The translations under genes were made by a program, and so were the position numbers. The notes under the pieces are model-generated. The model ran no database searches, was not told where the DNA came from, and saw nothing but the letters and a program-made list of their open reading frames with translations. Below are positions 17,094-26,781 of a stretch of DNA of 64,000 nucleotides, one piece after another (the first letter of the stretch is position 1; each line of letters begins with the position of its first letter). The DNA is from Galbitalea soli (GTDB lineage: Bacteria; Actinomycetota; Actinomycetes; Actinomycetales; Microbacteriaceae). The stretch is taken from positions 1,214,700 to 1,278,699 of the forward strand of contig NZ_JAAGWZ010000001.1 in NCBI RefSeq assembly GCF_010686725.1. The letters run 5' to 3'.

Positions 17094-17325
17094 GTTCGGC
17101 TCCTGAACCGCGGGCGGCGGCGCCCGACATCTCTCCGCCCATCATGGCAGCAACGTGAGTCGTCGTCACGCTACACAATTCGCGATCATGGCTCACGAAT
17201 GTCGGTGGCTTTCTGCTTTACTGAGCTACTCGCCAGCAAAGGTGGTGGGTGCCGCCAATTCGATAGATGAGCGGCCAACTAACGTCGCCGGGCCAGCTCG
17301 CGTCGACGGCATGAGAGGTAACCCG

Positions 17326-18324
17326 ATGCCTGAACTTGATGACCTTCCCGAGAGCTCCCCCGAGTCGGGTGCGATTCCGCCGCAAGCCCCACTCCCTCCT
17401 GCAGCGCCAGCCGGTTCAGGAATCGGGCTCGCGGCCATGATCGTCGGCATCGTCGCCGCAGTCTTCGCAATCGTCCCCGGATTTAGCTTCATTGCCTTCA
17501 TTCCCGCGTTCACAGCAATCGCCTTGGGGATAGTGGGACTGGTTCGACGCCACGCCCGTCGAGGACGACCACTCTCCGGCGTCGTGCTTGGCGGAGTGTC
17601 GCTGCTTGTCGCCGTAGTGGTGAGCGTTGCCACGATCGTCGGCACCGCTGCATCCAGCACCCACAGCCTCTCCGCTGCCGCGCCCACTATCTCCGCGGCT
17701 CCGAGTGATGCCCCCAGCGATGCGGCCAGCGCCAGTCCCGCCGAGTCGCCTTCGCCATCGCCGAGCCCAGCCCCCGTCGAAACAGTGGCGCCACCGGCTC
17801 CCGTCGCGAAGACCTATAGCGGGCGTCACGACTCGGTGATTCGAGTGAAGCTCCCCGACGGTGCCGATCAGGCAGCTATTGCCACGATCTCGTACACGGG
17901 CGGCAGTAACTTCAGCATCTTCGCACTCGACAGCAACTTCAAGCGGGGTGACCTGCTCGTGAACACCATCGGTCGCTACCGAGGCACCGTACTCGTCAAT
18001 CCCAACGGTGACGGAGTTACCGGATTCGAAATCTCGGCCAGTGGGCCGTGGGCCCTCACGCTGAAATCCATTTCTGCAGCGCGACAAATGACCGGCAGCC
18101 GCATCACAGGCGCGGGTGACGACGTGCTGATTTACCGCGGTGATGCGAGCGCGGCCGCGATCGTCAACCGTGGCAGCTCGAACTTCGCCGTCTGGCAATA
18201 CGGCGATTCCACTGACCTCCTCGTCAATGAGATCGGTAACTACACCGGCACGGTCCTCATCTCGGGCGGCCCGTCACTCTTCGCCGTTTCGTCCGATGGG
18301 AAGTGGAGCATCACCACCCAGTAG
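17326..18324 (+). CDS. Membrane-anchored protein with DUF4190-like N-terminus and repeated extracellular beta domain
   Basis: A 332-residue protein. After a Pro-rich cytoplasmic start, two close hydrophobic segments (IGLAAMIVGIVAAVFAIVPG, IAFIPAFTAIALGIVGLV) and a third span resemble the DUF4190 arrangement. An Ala/Ser/Pro-rich linker then leads to two copies of an about 70-residue beta domain: SVIRVKLPDG…GSNFSIFALDSN…LVNTIGRYRGTVLVN and VLIYRGDASA…SSNFAVWQYGDS…LVNEIGNYTGTVLIS. The ATG at 17326 has GAGAGG 6 nt upstream. The repeat is a small carbohydrate-binding-like domain of unknown ligand. Confidence 0.78.
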   Translation: MPELDDLPESSPESGAIPPQAPLPPAAPAGSGIGLAAMIVGIVAAVFAIVPGFSFIAFIPAFTAIALGIVGLVRRHARRGRPLSGVVLGGVSLLVAVVVSVATIVGTAASSTHSLSAAAPTISAAPSDAPSDAASASPAESPSPSPSPAPVETVAPPAPVAKTYSGRHDSVIRVKLPDGADQAAIATISYTGGSNFSIFALDSNFKRGDLLVNTIGRYRGTVLVNPNGDGVTGFEISASGPWALTLKSISAARQMTGSRITGAGDDVLIYRGDASAAAIVNRGSSNFAVWQYGDSTDLLVNEIGNYTGTVLISGGPSLFAVSSDGKWSITTQ

Positions 18325-18472
18325 GTCACGCCGCACACGCACTCACCCCTCAAGTGGGGACGCGGCTGCCCGCGCACCGTCGATAAGGTCGAAGAAGTCT
18401 CGCTATTCGGGCGGGGCCGCGCGGATCATCCGCGCAGCGTCAGCTCGGTGAGCGAATTCGAAGGACGACCAC

Positions 18473-19276
18473 GTGGCACACGGCTCGGGGCCAAGGGACT
18501 GGCGGCAGGGCGGCAGGCACTGGGATGAGATTCCGGTGGCCCGCACGCCGAACCCTCCGCCGGCATCGTCGGTTAAGGTGTTCGGCGCGAACGTCGCCAT
18601 GCCGCGACCCTGGCTGACGGCGTTGCTCGGCCTCGTCATCGGCATACTCACGCTGGGCGGCGGCATCTTCACTCTGGTGGAGCAGGCGGCACCCCGCCCC
18701 GCGTTCTGCTTCTTCGGAGGCGCGGTGGCGCTCGTTCTCGGAATTGCCGCGCGGAGGCGAACCGCACGCTCCTCCAGCGGAGTTCGAGCCTTCACCCTCC
18801 TGCCCATCGCCATCGGCGTGGCGGGCGTCATCGTCGCGCTCGCGCTAACCGTCGTGATCGCGACCACCCCGACGAGCGCGCTCCAGGGGCCGGTCACTCA
18901 GGGCCAGCCAGTGGCGCCGCCCGTCGCGCAACCGGCGGCGCCCGCCGCTCCGAGCGTCGCGACGCCACTTCCCCGGCCGCCCGTCTCGCGGATGTCGATG
19001 GCACAAGCCCTGGGCACGCTGTACACCGCGCTGACCCACCTGCGACGACCGGGCAGTCTTGCGTCCCCGGCGCTAGCGATGGACCACTACGGCAGGGTCT
19101 TCGACCCCTACTCCGTGGCGCCCAACTACGTGCTCGCGATCCTGCCCGCTAACACCACCCTCGGTTACATGGTGCACGTCGACCGACGCAACTTCGAGCT
19201 CACGCTCACCGACGCACTCGACCCGAGGCTCGTTGCCCGCATCGACACTGTCACTGGCGTGATCACCTTCGATTAA
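18473..19276 (+). CDS. Polytopic membrane protein with extracytoplasmic C-terminal domain
   Basis: A 267-residue protein starting at a GTG preceded by AAGGA (7 nt). A polar N-terminal region is followed by three hydrophobic spans (LTALLGLVIGILTLGGGIFT, AFCFFGGAVALVLGIAA, FTLLPIAIGVAGVIVALALT), a Pro/Ala-rich linker and a C-terminal domain of about 90 residues (MSMAQALGTLYTALTHLRRP… VDRRNFELTLTDALDPRLVARID) that looks like a small secreted fold. No named family. It lies downstream of a similar anchored protein and upstream of the NUDIX gene but has its own ribosome site. Confidence 0.72.
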   Translation: MAHGSGPRDWRQGGRHWDEIPVARTPNPPPASSVKVFGANVAMPRPWLTALLGLVIGILTLGGGIFTLVEQAAPRPAFCFFGGAVALVLGIAARRRTARSSSGVRAFTLLPIAIGVAGVIVALALTVVIATTPTSALQGPVTQGQPVAPPVAQPAAPAAPSVATPLPRPPVSRMSMAQALGTLYTALTHLRRPGSLASPALAMDHYGRVFDPYSVAPNYVLAILPANTTLGYMVHVDRRNFELTLTDALDPRLVARIDTVTGVITFD

Positions 19277-19384
19277 GGCGGGGATGACCGGCCCGATCAA
19301 TAGCGGACGCCCGCCTCAGACTCGCATCCAGGTGCGGCCGGCGCCCATATGCTGCTATCAGCGACGAGTCGGAAGGGCGGCCTG

Positions 19385-19783
19385 GTGAAGCGGATCGAAG
19401 TAGTCGGGGCCGTCATTGTGCGCGACGGGCTCGTCCTGTGTGCCCAACGGGGCCCGGATGCCAAATTGCCCGGGCTGTGGGAATTCCCGGGCGGAAAAGT
19501 GGAGTCGGGAGAGAGTCCGCGAGAGGCCCTGGAGCGCGAGATTCGAGAGGAACTGGGCGCCGAAGTCAAAGCTGGCGACCAGGTGGAAGTCACAGTCCAC
19601 GAGTACGCCTTTGGCGAGGTGCACCTCACCACGTTTTACTGCGACCTCCTGTCGGACACGGTAACCGCGACAGAGCACGAGGCGGTGACATGGCTGCCGC
19701 GCTCGGATCTCCTGCAGCTTGAGTGGGCACCTGCCGACATTCCGGCAGTTCGCGCTGTGATGGAACGGCTATCGGCAGCGTGA
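19385..19783 (+). CDS. NUDIX hydrolase, MutT-like (8-oxo-dGTP diphosphatase type)
   Basis: A 132-residue NUDIX protein. The NUDIX box is complete: GGKVESGESPREALEREIRE followed by ELG, with the catalytic Glu residues in REIREEL. It begins IEVVGAVIVRDGLVLCAQRG and ends with LLQLEWAPADIPAVRAVME, the MutT-like pattern. It hydrolyses a nucleoside triphosphate to the monophosphate, possibly an oxidised or modified dNTP. I chose the GTG at 19385, which has GGAAGG upstream. Its TGA overlaps the helicase's GTG (19780-19783), so the two proteins are made together. Confidence 0.92.
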   Translation: MKRIEVVGAVIVRDGLVLCAQRGPDAKLPGLWEFPGGKVESGESPREALEREIREELGAEVKAGDQVEVTVHEYAFGEVHLTTFYCDLLSDTVTATEHEAVTWLPRSDLLQLEWAPADIPAVRAVMERLSAA

Positions 19784-22680
19784 GCCTTCCACCGTTCGAC
19801 GCCTACGGCGTGCTCGGGCGCGATGTTGGCTTCGGCTACCTCGATCAATCGCTCGACGCACCGCGACGACTTCAACCACGACTCGTGCTGAACGACGACA
19901 ACGGGACGGTCTTGCAGGCCATTCGATCCGAACTTCGTGCCGCAACCTCGTTCACCTTCTCCGTGGCCTTCGTCTCGGCCGGAGCCCTCGCTCTGCTGAA
20001 GCAATCCCTCATCGAATTTGAGGGGCGCGGCGAGATCGTCACCTCCGACTATCTCGGCTTCAACTCCCCGTCGGCGTTCCGCGAACTCATGGCGCTGAGA
20101 GAGGTCGGAATATCGGCCAGACTGCACGACGCGGGAGCGTTCCATCCGAAGGGATACGTCTTTCGTCGTGCCGACGGCATAACCGCAATACTCGGGAGTT
20201 CAAATCTCACCGAGAGTGCACTCGTGTCGAACCACGAGTGGAATATCCGCGTCTCAGCCGCGACAGAAAGTGATCTCGCCGAACAATTCAGCAACCTGCT
20301 TGATGCTGAAGGCACGCGTTCGGCGCCACTCACTGAAGAGTGGATTGCTGACTACGAACTCGGATGGGTCGCGCCGCCGCCACCTCGAGGCCGAGCCCGC
20401 GGGCAGGCCGTCCTTGACGGCCACACACTCGGCACAATCAGCCCGAATACGATGCAAGAATCGGCGCTCCAATCAATTTCAGCCGTTCGAAATTCCGGCG
20501 AACGCCGGGCGCTTGTCATCTCAGCGACGGGCACCGGAAAGACGATCCTCGCTGCCCTTGACGTGCGTGCCGCAGCGCCAGCACGCGTGCTGTTTGTGGC
20601 GCACCGCGAGCAGATTCTCGACCGCGCCATTGTCGAATTCCAGCGAGTGCTGGGGTCGCCCCGCGAGCTATTCGGGAAGCTGGTCGGCCAGACGCGGGAG
20701 ACCGACCGCCGTTATGTGTTCTCGACTATTCAAACGCTGTCCAGCGACGGCGTTCTCGCAGGCCTCGACCCCCACGAATTTGACTACATCCTCGTCGACG
20801 AGGTGCACCGCGCCACCGCTCCCAGCTATCGCAAGATCCTTGAGCATTTCAAGCCGCACTTTCTACTTGGCTTGACAGCCACTCCAGAGCGTAGCGATGG
20901 CACGAGCGTCTACGAGCTCTTCGACTACAACGTGCCCTATGAAATCCGTCTTGGGGCTGCACTCGAACAGGACATGCTCTCGCCATTCCACTACTACGGG
21001 ATTGCTGACATCACGTTTGACGACGGAACCTCGACCACAGACGGTACCTCGCTCACTCGACTAGTCGCGCAGGATCGAGTCACGCACATCGTCGACGCAC
21101 TGAGAAAGTATGGGCACGCCGGTGTTGCTCCCCGCGGCCTCATTTTCTGCAGTCGCAACGACGAAGCCGCCAGGCTGTCTGCAGAGTTGAACCAGCGCGA
21201 ATTCCAGGGGAATCGACTTCGAACAGTCGCGCTGTCGGGTCAGCACTCCATCGAAGAACGGGAGCGTCACGTGCGCCGGCTTGAGGCCGGCGATCTGGAC
21301 TACATCCTCACTGTGGACATATTCAATGAGGGCGTCGACATTCCGGCAGTCAATCAAGTCGTCATGCTTCGACAGACCCAGTCGGCGATTGTCTTTGTGC
21401 AGCAGCTGGGCCGTGGGCTCCGAAAATATCCGGGCAAGGAGTATTTGGTCGTCATCGACTTCATCGGGAACTACGCGAACAACTACCTCATTCCGGTCGC
21501 CCTGTTTGGCGACGATTCACTCAATCGCGAGTCAATCCGTCGATCACTCATCGCCGCCGAAGAGCGTGGCGTGGTCGCGGGCCTCTCCAGTGTCCAGTTC
21601 GACCGCATCGCGCAGGCGCGAATTCTCCGATCGCTGCACGGCGCATCTTTGGATAGCTTCCCGAATCTCAAAGTCGCAATCGAGACCATTAGAAATCGAG
21701 TGGGCCGCATGCCGCGGCTACTCGACTTTCTCCGATTCGAGTCTGTTGACCCAGTCATCCTCGCCAACAAGGCGGGATGCTATCCAGCGCTGATCCAGAA
21801 GTTGTTCACCATCGAGCACGGCTTCACCAACGACCAGATTTCCTTCCTCGTCGTGCTGTCTGCGGAGGTACTGTCCGCGAAGCGACTCCACGAGTCGGTA
21901 CTCCTCCGGATACTCCTCGAGCAGCGCGAAATCGATCGGGACGATGTTGACCGGGCGCTCGCAGACGCCGGGCTGCCCGTAAACGCGGCCACGGTTCAGA
22001 GCGCAATCGACGTCTTGACACTGACGTGGAACACGCTGGCCGAACAGCAGCGGTACGCGGGTGCGGCGCCCGTCTGCGTGTCGGGGCGGCAGGTCAGGCT
22101 CACGGACGCGTTCGCCGACGCATACGACCGGTCACCAGACTTCAGAGCCGAAGTCGACGACCTCCTAAGTACAACCCAACGTCTGGTTGTCGACCGCTTC
22201 GATGTGACCCAGCCTTTCACGCCCGGGCGGCAGTACTCACGAAAAGATGCAAGCCGACTCCTCGGCTGGCGCAGCAATATGTACTCGACCATCTACGGCT
22301 ATCGAGTGGACCTGGCCACCGGAACCTGCCCGATCTTTGTCACGCTCCACAAGACCGACGAGGTGTCCGCCAGCACCGCGTATGAAGACACCCTGATCGA
22401 CCAGACCACTCTCCTCTGGTACACGCGAAGCAACCGAACGCTCAGGAGCAGCGAAGTTCAGGCAATCGTCAATGGCTCCGTCGATCTCCACGTGTTCGTC
22501 AAGAAGGATGATGCGGAAGGTTCCGGTCACTATTACCTGGGTCGCGCCACCCCGCACTCCGCCGAGGAAACCGCGATGAAGCAGGGCGAGCCGCTGCCCG
22601 TCGTGCGCATGACTCTCCGATTCGAGACGCCCATCGACTCTGGTGTTTTCAGCTACTTTCACCCCGAAGTCACTGCCTAA
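19780..22680 (+). CDS. PLD-nuclease / DEAH helicase / DUF3427 fusion protein
   Basis: A 966-residue three-part protein. Residues about 45-150 are a phospholipase D-like nuclease domain with FHPKGYVF and LGSSNLTESAL. Residues about 215-560 are a superfamily 2 helicase: ATGTGKT (Walker A), DEVHRAT (motif II), LTATPER (motif III), then ILTVDIFNEGVDIP and QQLGRGLRK (motif VI). The remaining about 380 residues match the DUF3427 type, ending with the family-typical FSYFH. The GTG start overlaps the NUDIX stop. This domain set is typical of DNA-targeting defence or repair proteins, and the NUDIX partner may process modified nucleotides. Confidence 0.92.
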   Translation: MSLPPFDAYGVLGRDVGFGYLDQSLDAPRRLQPRLVLNDDNGTVLQAIRSELRAATSFTFSVAFVSAGALALLKQSLIEFEGRGEIVTSDYLGFNSPSAFRELMALREVGISARLHDAGAFHPKGYVFRRADGITAILGSSNLTESALVSNHEWNIRVSAATESDLAEQFSNLLDAEGTRSAPLTEEWIADYELGWVAPPPPRGRARGQAVLDGHTLGTISPNTMQESALQSISAVRNSGERRALVISATGTGKTILAALDVRAAAPARVLFVAHREQILDRAIVEFQRVLGSPRELFGKLVGQTRETDRRYVFSTIQTLSSDGVLAGLDPHEFDYILVDEVHRATAPSYRKILEHFKPHFLLGLTATPERSDGTSVYELFDYNVPYEIRLGAALEQDMLSPFHYYGIADITFDDGTSTTDGTSLTRLVAQDRVTHIVDALRKYGHAGVAPRGLIFCSRNDEAARLSAELNQREFQGNRLRTVALSGQHSIEERERHVRRLEAGDLDYILTVDIFNEGVDIPAVNQVVMLRQTQSAIVFVQQLGRGLRKYPGKEYLVVIDFIGNYANNYLIPVALFGDDSLNRESIRRSLIAAEERGVVAGLSSVQFDRIAQARILRSLHGASLDSFPNLKVAIETIRNRVGRMPRLLDFLRFESVDPVILANKAGCYPALIQKLFTIEHGFTNDQISFLVVLSAEVLSAKRLHESVLLRILLEQREIDRDDVDRALADAGLPVNAATVQSAIDVLTLTWNTLAEQQRYAGAAPVCVSGRQVRLTDAFADAYDRSPDFRAEVDDLLSTTQRLVVDRFDVTQPFTPGRQYSRKDASRLLGWRSNMYSTIYGYRVDLATGTCPIFVTLHKTDEVSASTAYEDTLIDQTTLLWYTRSNRTLRSSEVQAIVNGSVDLHVFVKKDDAEGSGHYYLGRATPHSAEETAMKQGEPLPVVRMTLRFETPIDSGVFSYFHPEVTA

Positions 22681-22844
22681 CAAAGCAACGCGCAGGGCAA
22701 CACCAACAATTGGAGGTTGCCGGTTACGCAGACGCCGGAGCCACGCCCCACTAGTGGGGATAACCCTGTCGACGCCGCTCGCCGTCCGATGGGTGGTGGA
22801 ACGGCAGCCTCAACCGAGCGACCCTCGAGCCCAGTCGGCGAGCG

Positions 22845-23486
22845 CTACCCCCGCCCCTGACGAACTAGCTCGCGGACCTCAGCGAACGCCGATTCCTGGT
22901 GGGCGACGCGTCGGGCGCGCTCGACACAATCTGGAGTAAATAGCGCCTGACGACCCGGGTGAATTGTCGCCACTACCCGCACGCCCCGCTCCTCAATAGG
23001 GGCGGGCAATCGTCGGGCCGCCCGCTTCCATCCGGCCTCTGCGTCGCGGCCTTGGAGGAGAATTACACGCAACTCCGGCAGCAGCTCGAGCAGCTCGACG
23101 ATGACCTCCGCGCCAGCTTCGAGCTCCGCCGCCGACGGCGCCCGGTTCACATACCAGGGGTACGCATTCCAAGGGAGCACCTGCCTAGGTCTGATCCCGG
23201 CAGACTCGAACAGGACCATCTGCCGTTCGGCGGTCGGGTCGTCGTTTTCAACGGCGAGAAACCCGGACCCGACTCCGGCCTGGGTCGCCGGGCCCGGATC
23301 GCGGAGGATCGAGAGAACCTGCGCGTCGATCCCGCCGTGCAGTGGGGCTACGTACGGCGCCCACCCTCGGCCGTCCCGGTCGCGGATCGAGTCGACCAAG
23401 ACGTTGATCGGGGCGATGTGACTAGCGGTAAGAGCGGACACTTCCTGCTCAACGCGGAAGTCCGGGTCCGCCATTTTTCGAGACAT
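22845..23486 (-). CDS. Uracil-DNA glycosylase superfamily protein
   Basis: A 213-residue protein with features of the uracil-DNA glycosylase fold: VLSILRDPGPA near residue 68 in place of the water-activating loop, GSGFLAVENDDPTAERQM, then VLPWNAYPWYVNR with the substrate-pocket Asn, a VILLQGRDAEAGWKR strand-helix and a C-terminal THIP-like VATIHPGRQALF, where the conserved catalytic-site His lies. It converges with the helicase gene. It probably recognises or excises a damaged or modified base, or has lost activity, since the GEAPG-type motif of families 4-5 is replaced by RDPGPA. Confidence 0.75.
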   Translation of the reverse strand: MSRKMADPDFRVEQEVSALTASHIAPINVLVDSIRDRDGRGWAPYVAPLHGGIDAQVLSILRDPGPATQAGVGSGFLAVENDDPTAERQMVLFESAGIRPRQVLPWNAYPWYVNRAPSAAELEAGAEVIVELLELLPELRVILLQGRDAEAGWKRAARRLPAPIEERGVRVVATIHPGRQALFTPDCVERARRVAHQESAFAEVRELVRQGRG

Positions 23487-23515
23487 ATCCCTGACGGTAG
23501 TGGACTTTGGCGACG

Positions 23516-23659
23516 TCAGCTCAGGCTTAGTGTGCCGATAACGATCAAGGTGACCGTGCCCACGACGAGAATCGGGAACGCCATCACCGCGGCGCAGACG
23601 CCGACACCTCTTAGCGACCTGAACGAGTTGGGACGCTGAGCAGATCCATTTCTCGGCAT
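23516..23659 (-). CDS. Small single-span membrane protein
   Basis: A 47-residue protein from the ATG at 23659, with a basic N-terminus (NGSAQRPNSFRSLRG) and one hydrophobic span (VGVCAAVMAFPILVVGTVTLIVIGTLSL) reaching the C-terminus. It ends 29 bp before the start of the glycosylase-type gene on the same strand, so co-transcription is possible. No function can be assigned, and a longer start at 23710 cannot be excluded. Confidence 0.45.
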   Translation of the reverse strand: MPRNGSAQRPNSFRSLRGVGVCAAVMAFPILVVGTVTLIVIGTLSLS

Positions 23660-23791
23660 CGCAAGTGAACTCGCGGACCCTCTTAGGATGATCCCTGCTC
23701 CTGTGGGCAAATATTGGGCAAATCGGCGATCAGGGCTGTTATTTACCGCTCAAATTGAGCCGCCGACCAGCACTTTTACTTCACTCAGAAG

Positions 23792-24193
23792 GTGCGCCTG
23801 CTGGGACGGTACTTGAATTTAAAAACAGAGGTGCAAGCGATATTCGACCTCTGTCAGCGGGCGGTTTCGTCGCGTGTTCAACGCGACTCCCCCACCTCTG
23901 TTCGTGGTCCAGCTCGTCTCACCCAGCAGCAAAACGACATAATCGTCAGCCTATATAAGGAAGGACGACGCGCTGTCGCCATAGCCCGGGAGGTCGGAAC
24001 GACAGAGTGGACGGTGCATCATCGACTCAATCGATTAGGTGTCGAGCGCCGGCCGTCGGGGCTGACACCATCGCAGCTCAAAGAGGCCGTCCGCCTTCAC
24101 GATGATGGCGTGCCAATCACGGTGTTAGTGAAGCGATACGGCCGGTCGTGGAAGACGATCGACAAGGAGCTTCGGCTTGCGCGAGGTCATTGA
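23792..24193 (+). CDS. Double helix-turn-helix DNA-binding protein (intact paralogue)
   Basis: A 133-residue protein starting at a GTG. It carries two successive helix-turn-helix units: RLTQQQNDIIVSLYKEGRRA with VAIAREVGTTEWTVHHRLNRLG, then LTPSQLKEAVRLHDDGVPIT with KRYGRSWKTIDKEL. The pattern is like the C-terminal DNA-binding domains of resolvases, but no catalytic domain is attached. A decayed copy lies at 29155-29580 and a more distant relative at 41977-42345. The 3' end overlaps, in the opposite direction, the stop of the gene broken by the IS21 element. The true start is uncertain because a second frame is also conserved between the two copies upstream. Confidence 0.65.
   Translation: MRLLGRYLNLKTEVQAIFDLCQRAVSSRVQRDSPTSVRGPARLTQQQNDIIVSLYKEGRRAVAIAREVGTTEWTVHHRLNRLGVERRPSGLTPSQLKEAVRLHDDGVPITVLVKRYGRSWKTIDKELRLARGH
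23826..23853. promoter_or_regulatory. 28-bp inverted repeat shared by the two HTH gene copies
   Basis: CAGAGGT and ACCTCTG arms are separated by 14 bp. The same 28-bp arrangement, with identical arms, occurs at 29189-29216 in the decayed copy. It lies within or just before the 5' part of the HTH frame. It may be an operator or an RNA hairpin. Confidence 0.4.
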
Positions 24194-24295
24194 TCTCGCC
24201 GCTTGTAGTTGAGGAGAATCTGCGCCATCTTGGCTGGATTCATCGCCGGGTTGATCTCGCTCACGACGAAGATCCGCTTCTCTGCGTTCTTCGCG

Positions 24296-24300
24296 ATGCG
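24296..24300. repeat. Target-site duplication, left copy (ATGCG)
   Basis: ATGCG directly abuts the left IS21 end (TGTCGACG). The identical pentamer follows the right end at 26433-26437. Deleting the element plus one copy restores an open frame across the site, which confirms the assignment. Confidence 0.9.
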
Positions 24301-24365
24301 TGTCGACGACGCTCGAAAACTAGGCCATTTCGACGTGCGAGAACTGGGCCACTGGTTTGTGTTGT

Positions 24366-26362
<1,997 letters not shown>

Positions 26363-26432
26363 CCATCCAATCTGGTCTGGATGGCCTAGTTTTCGAGCGT
26401 CGATTTGGCCTAGTTCTCAAGCAACGCCGACA

Positions 26433-26437
26433 ATGCG
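26433..26437. repeat. Target-site duplication, right copy (ATGCG)
   Basis: Second copy of the 5-bp duplication created by insertion of the IS21-family element. It immediately follows the terminal CGACA of the right end. Confidence 0.9.
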
Positions 26438-26781
26438 CGGACGTGGCGTCTCGGCAACCTGAGCTTGATACGTCTCAAGGGCCTTGCTCGCTACCCAAAG
26501 CTTCGACAGCGCCCGGCCAGCACGTTGCCGGAGCGACGGGTCATGAGCCGAGATGTCTTCCCGATGAGCGATCAGCTGGGCGTCAGTGAGCTTCTCACTC
26601 GGTGCGAAATAGGCGAAGAGTGCCCATTGCTCGGTCGCGGTCAATAGAAGGAACGCACGTTTGGATTCATCGCGCCAATGATCACGGACTTGGTGACACC
26701 GCAATAGATAGGACTGGTCGGTGAGTCTCGCCATAGAGACGAGTCAATATGAGCCGTCCAAGATGTTTCGTCAAGCCACGA

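Noticed and set aside
23708..23760. tRNA or attachment site next to the HTH gene
   Set aside because: No cloverleaf or direct repeat pair could be found.
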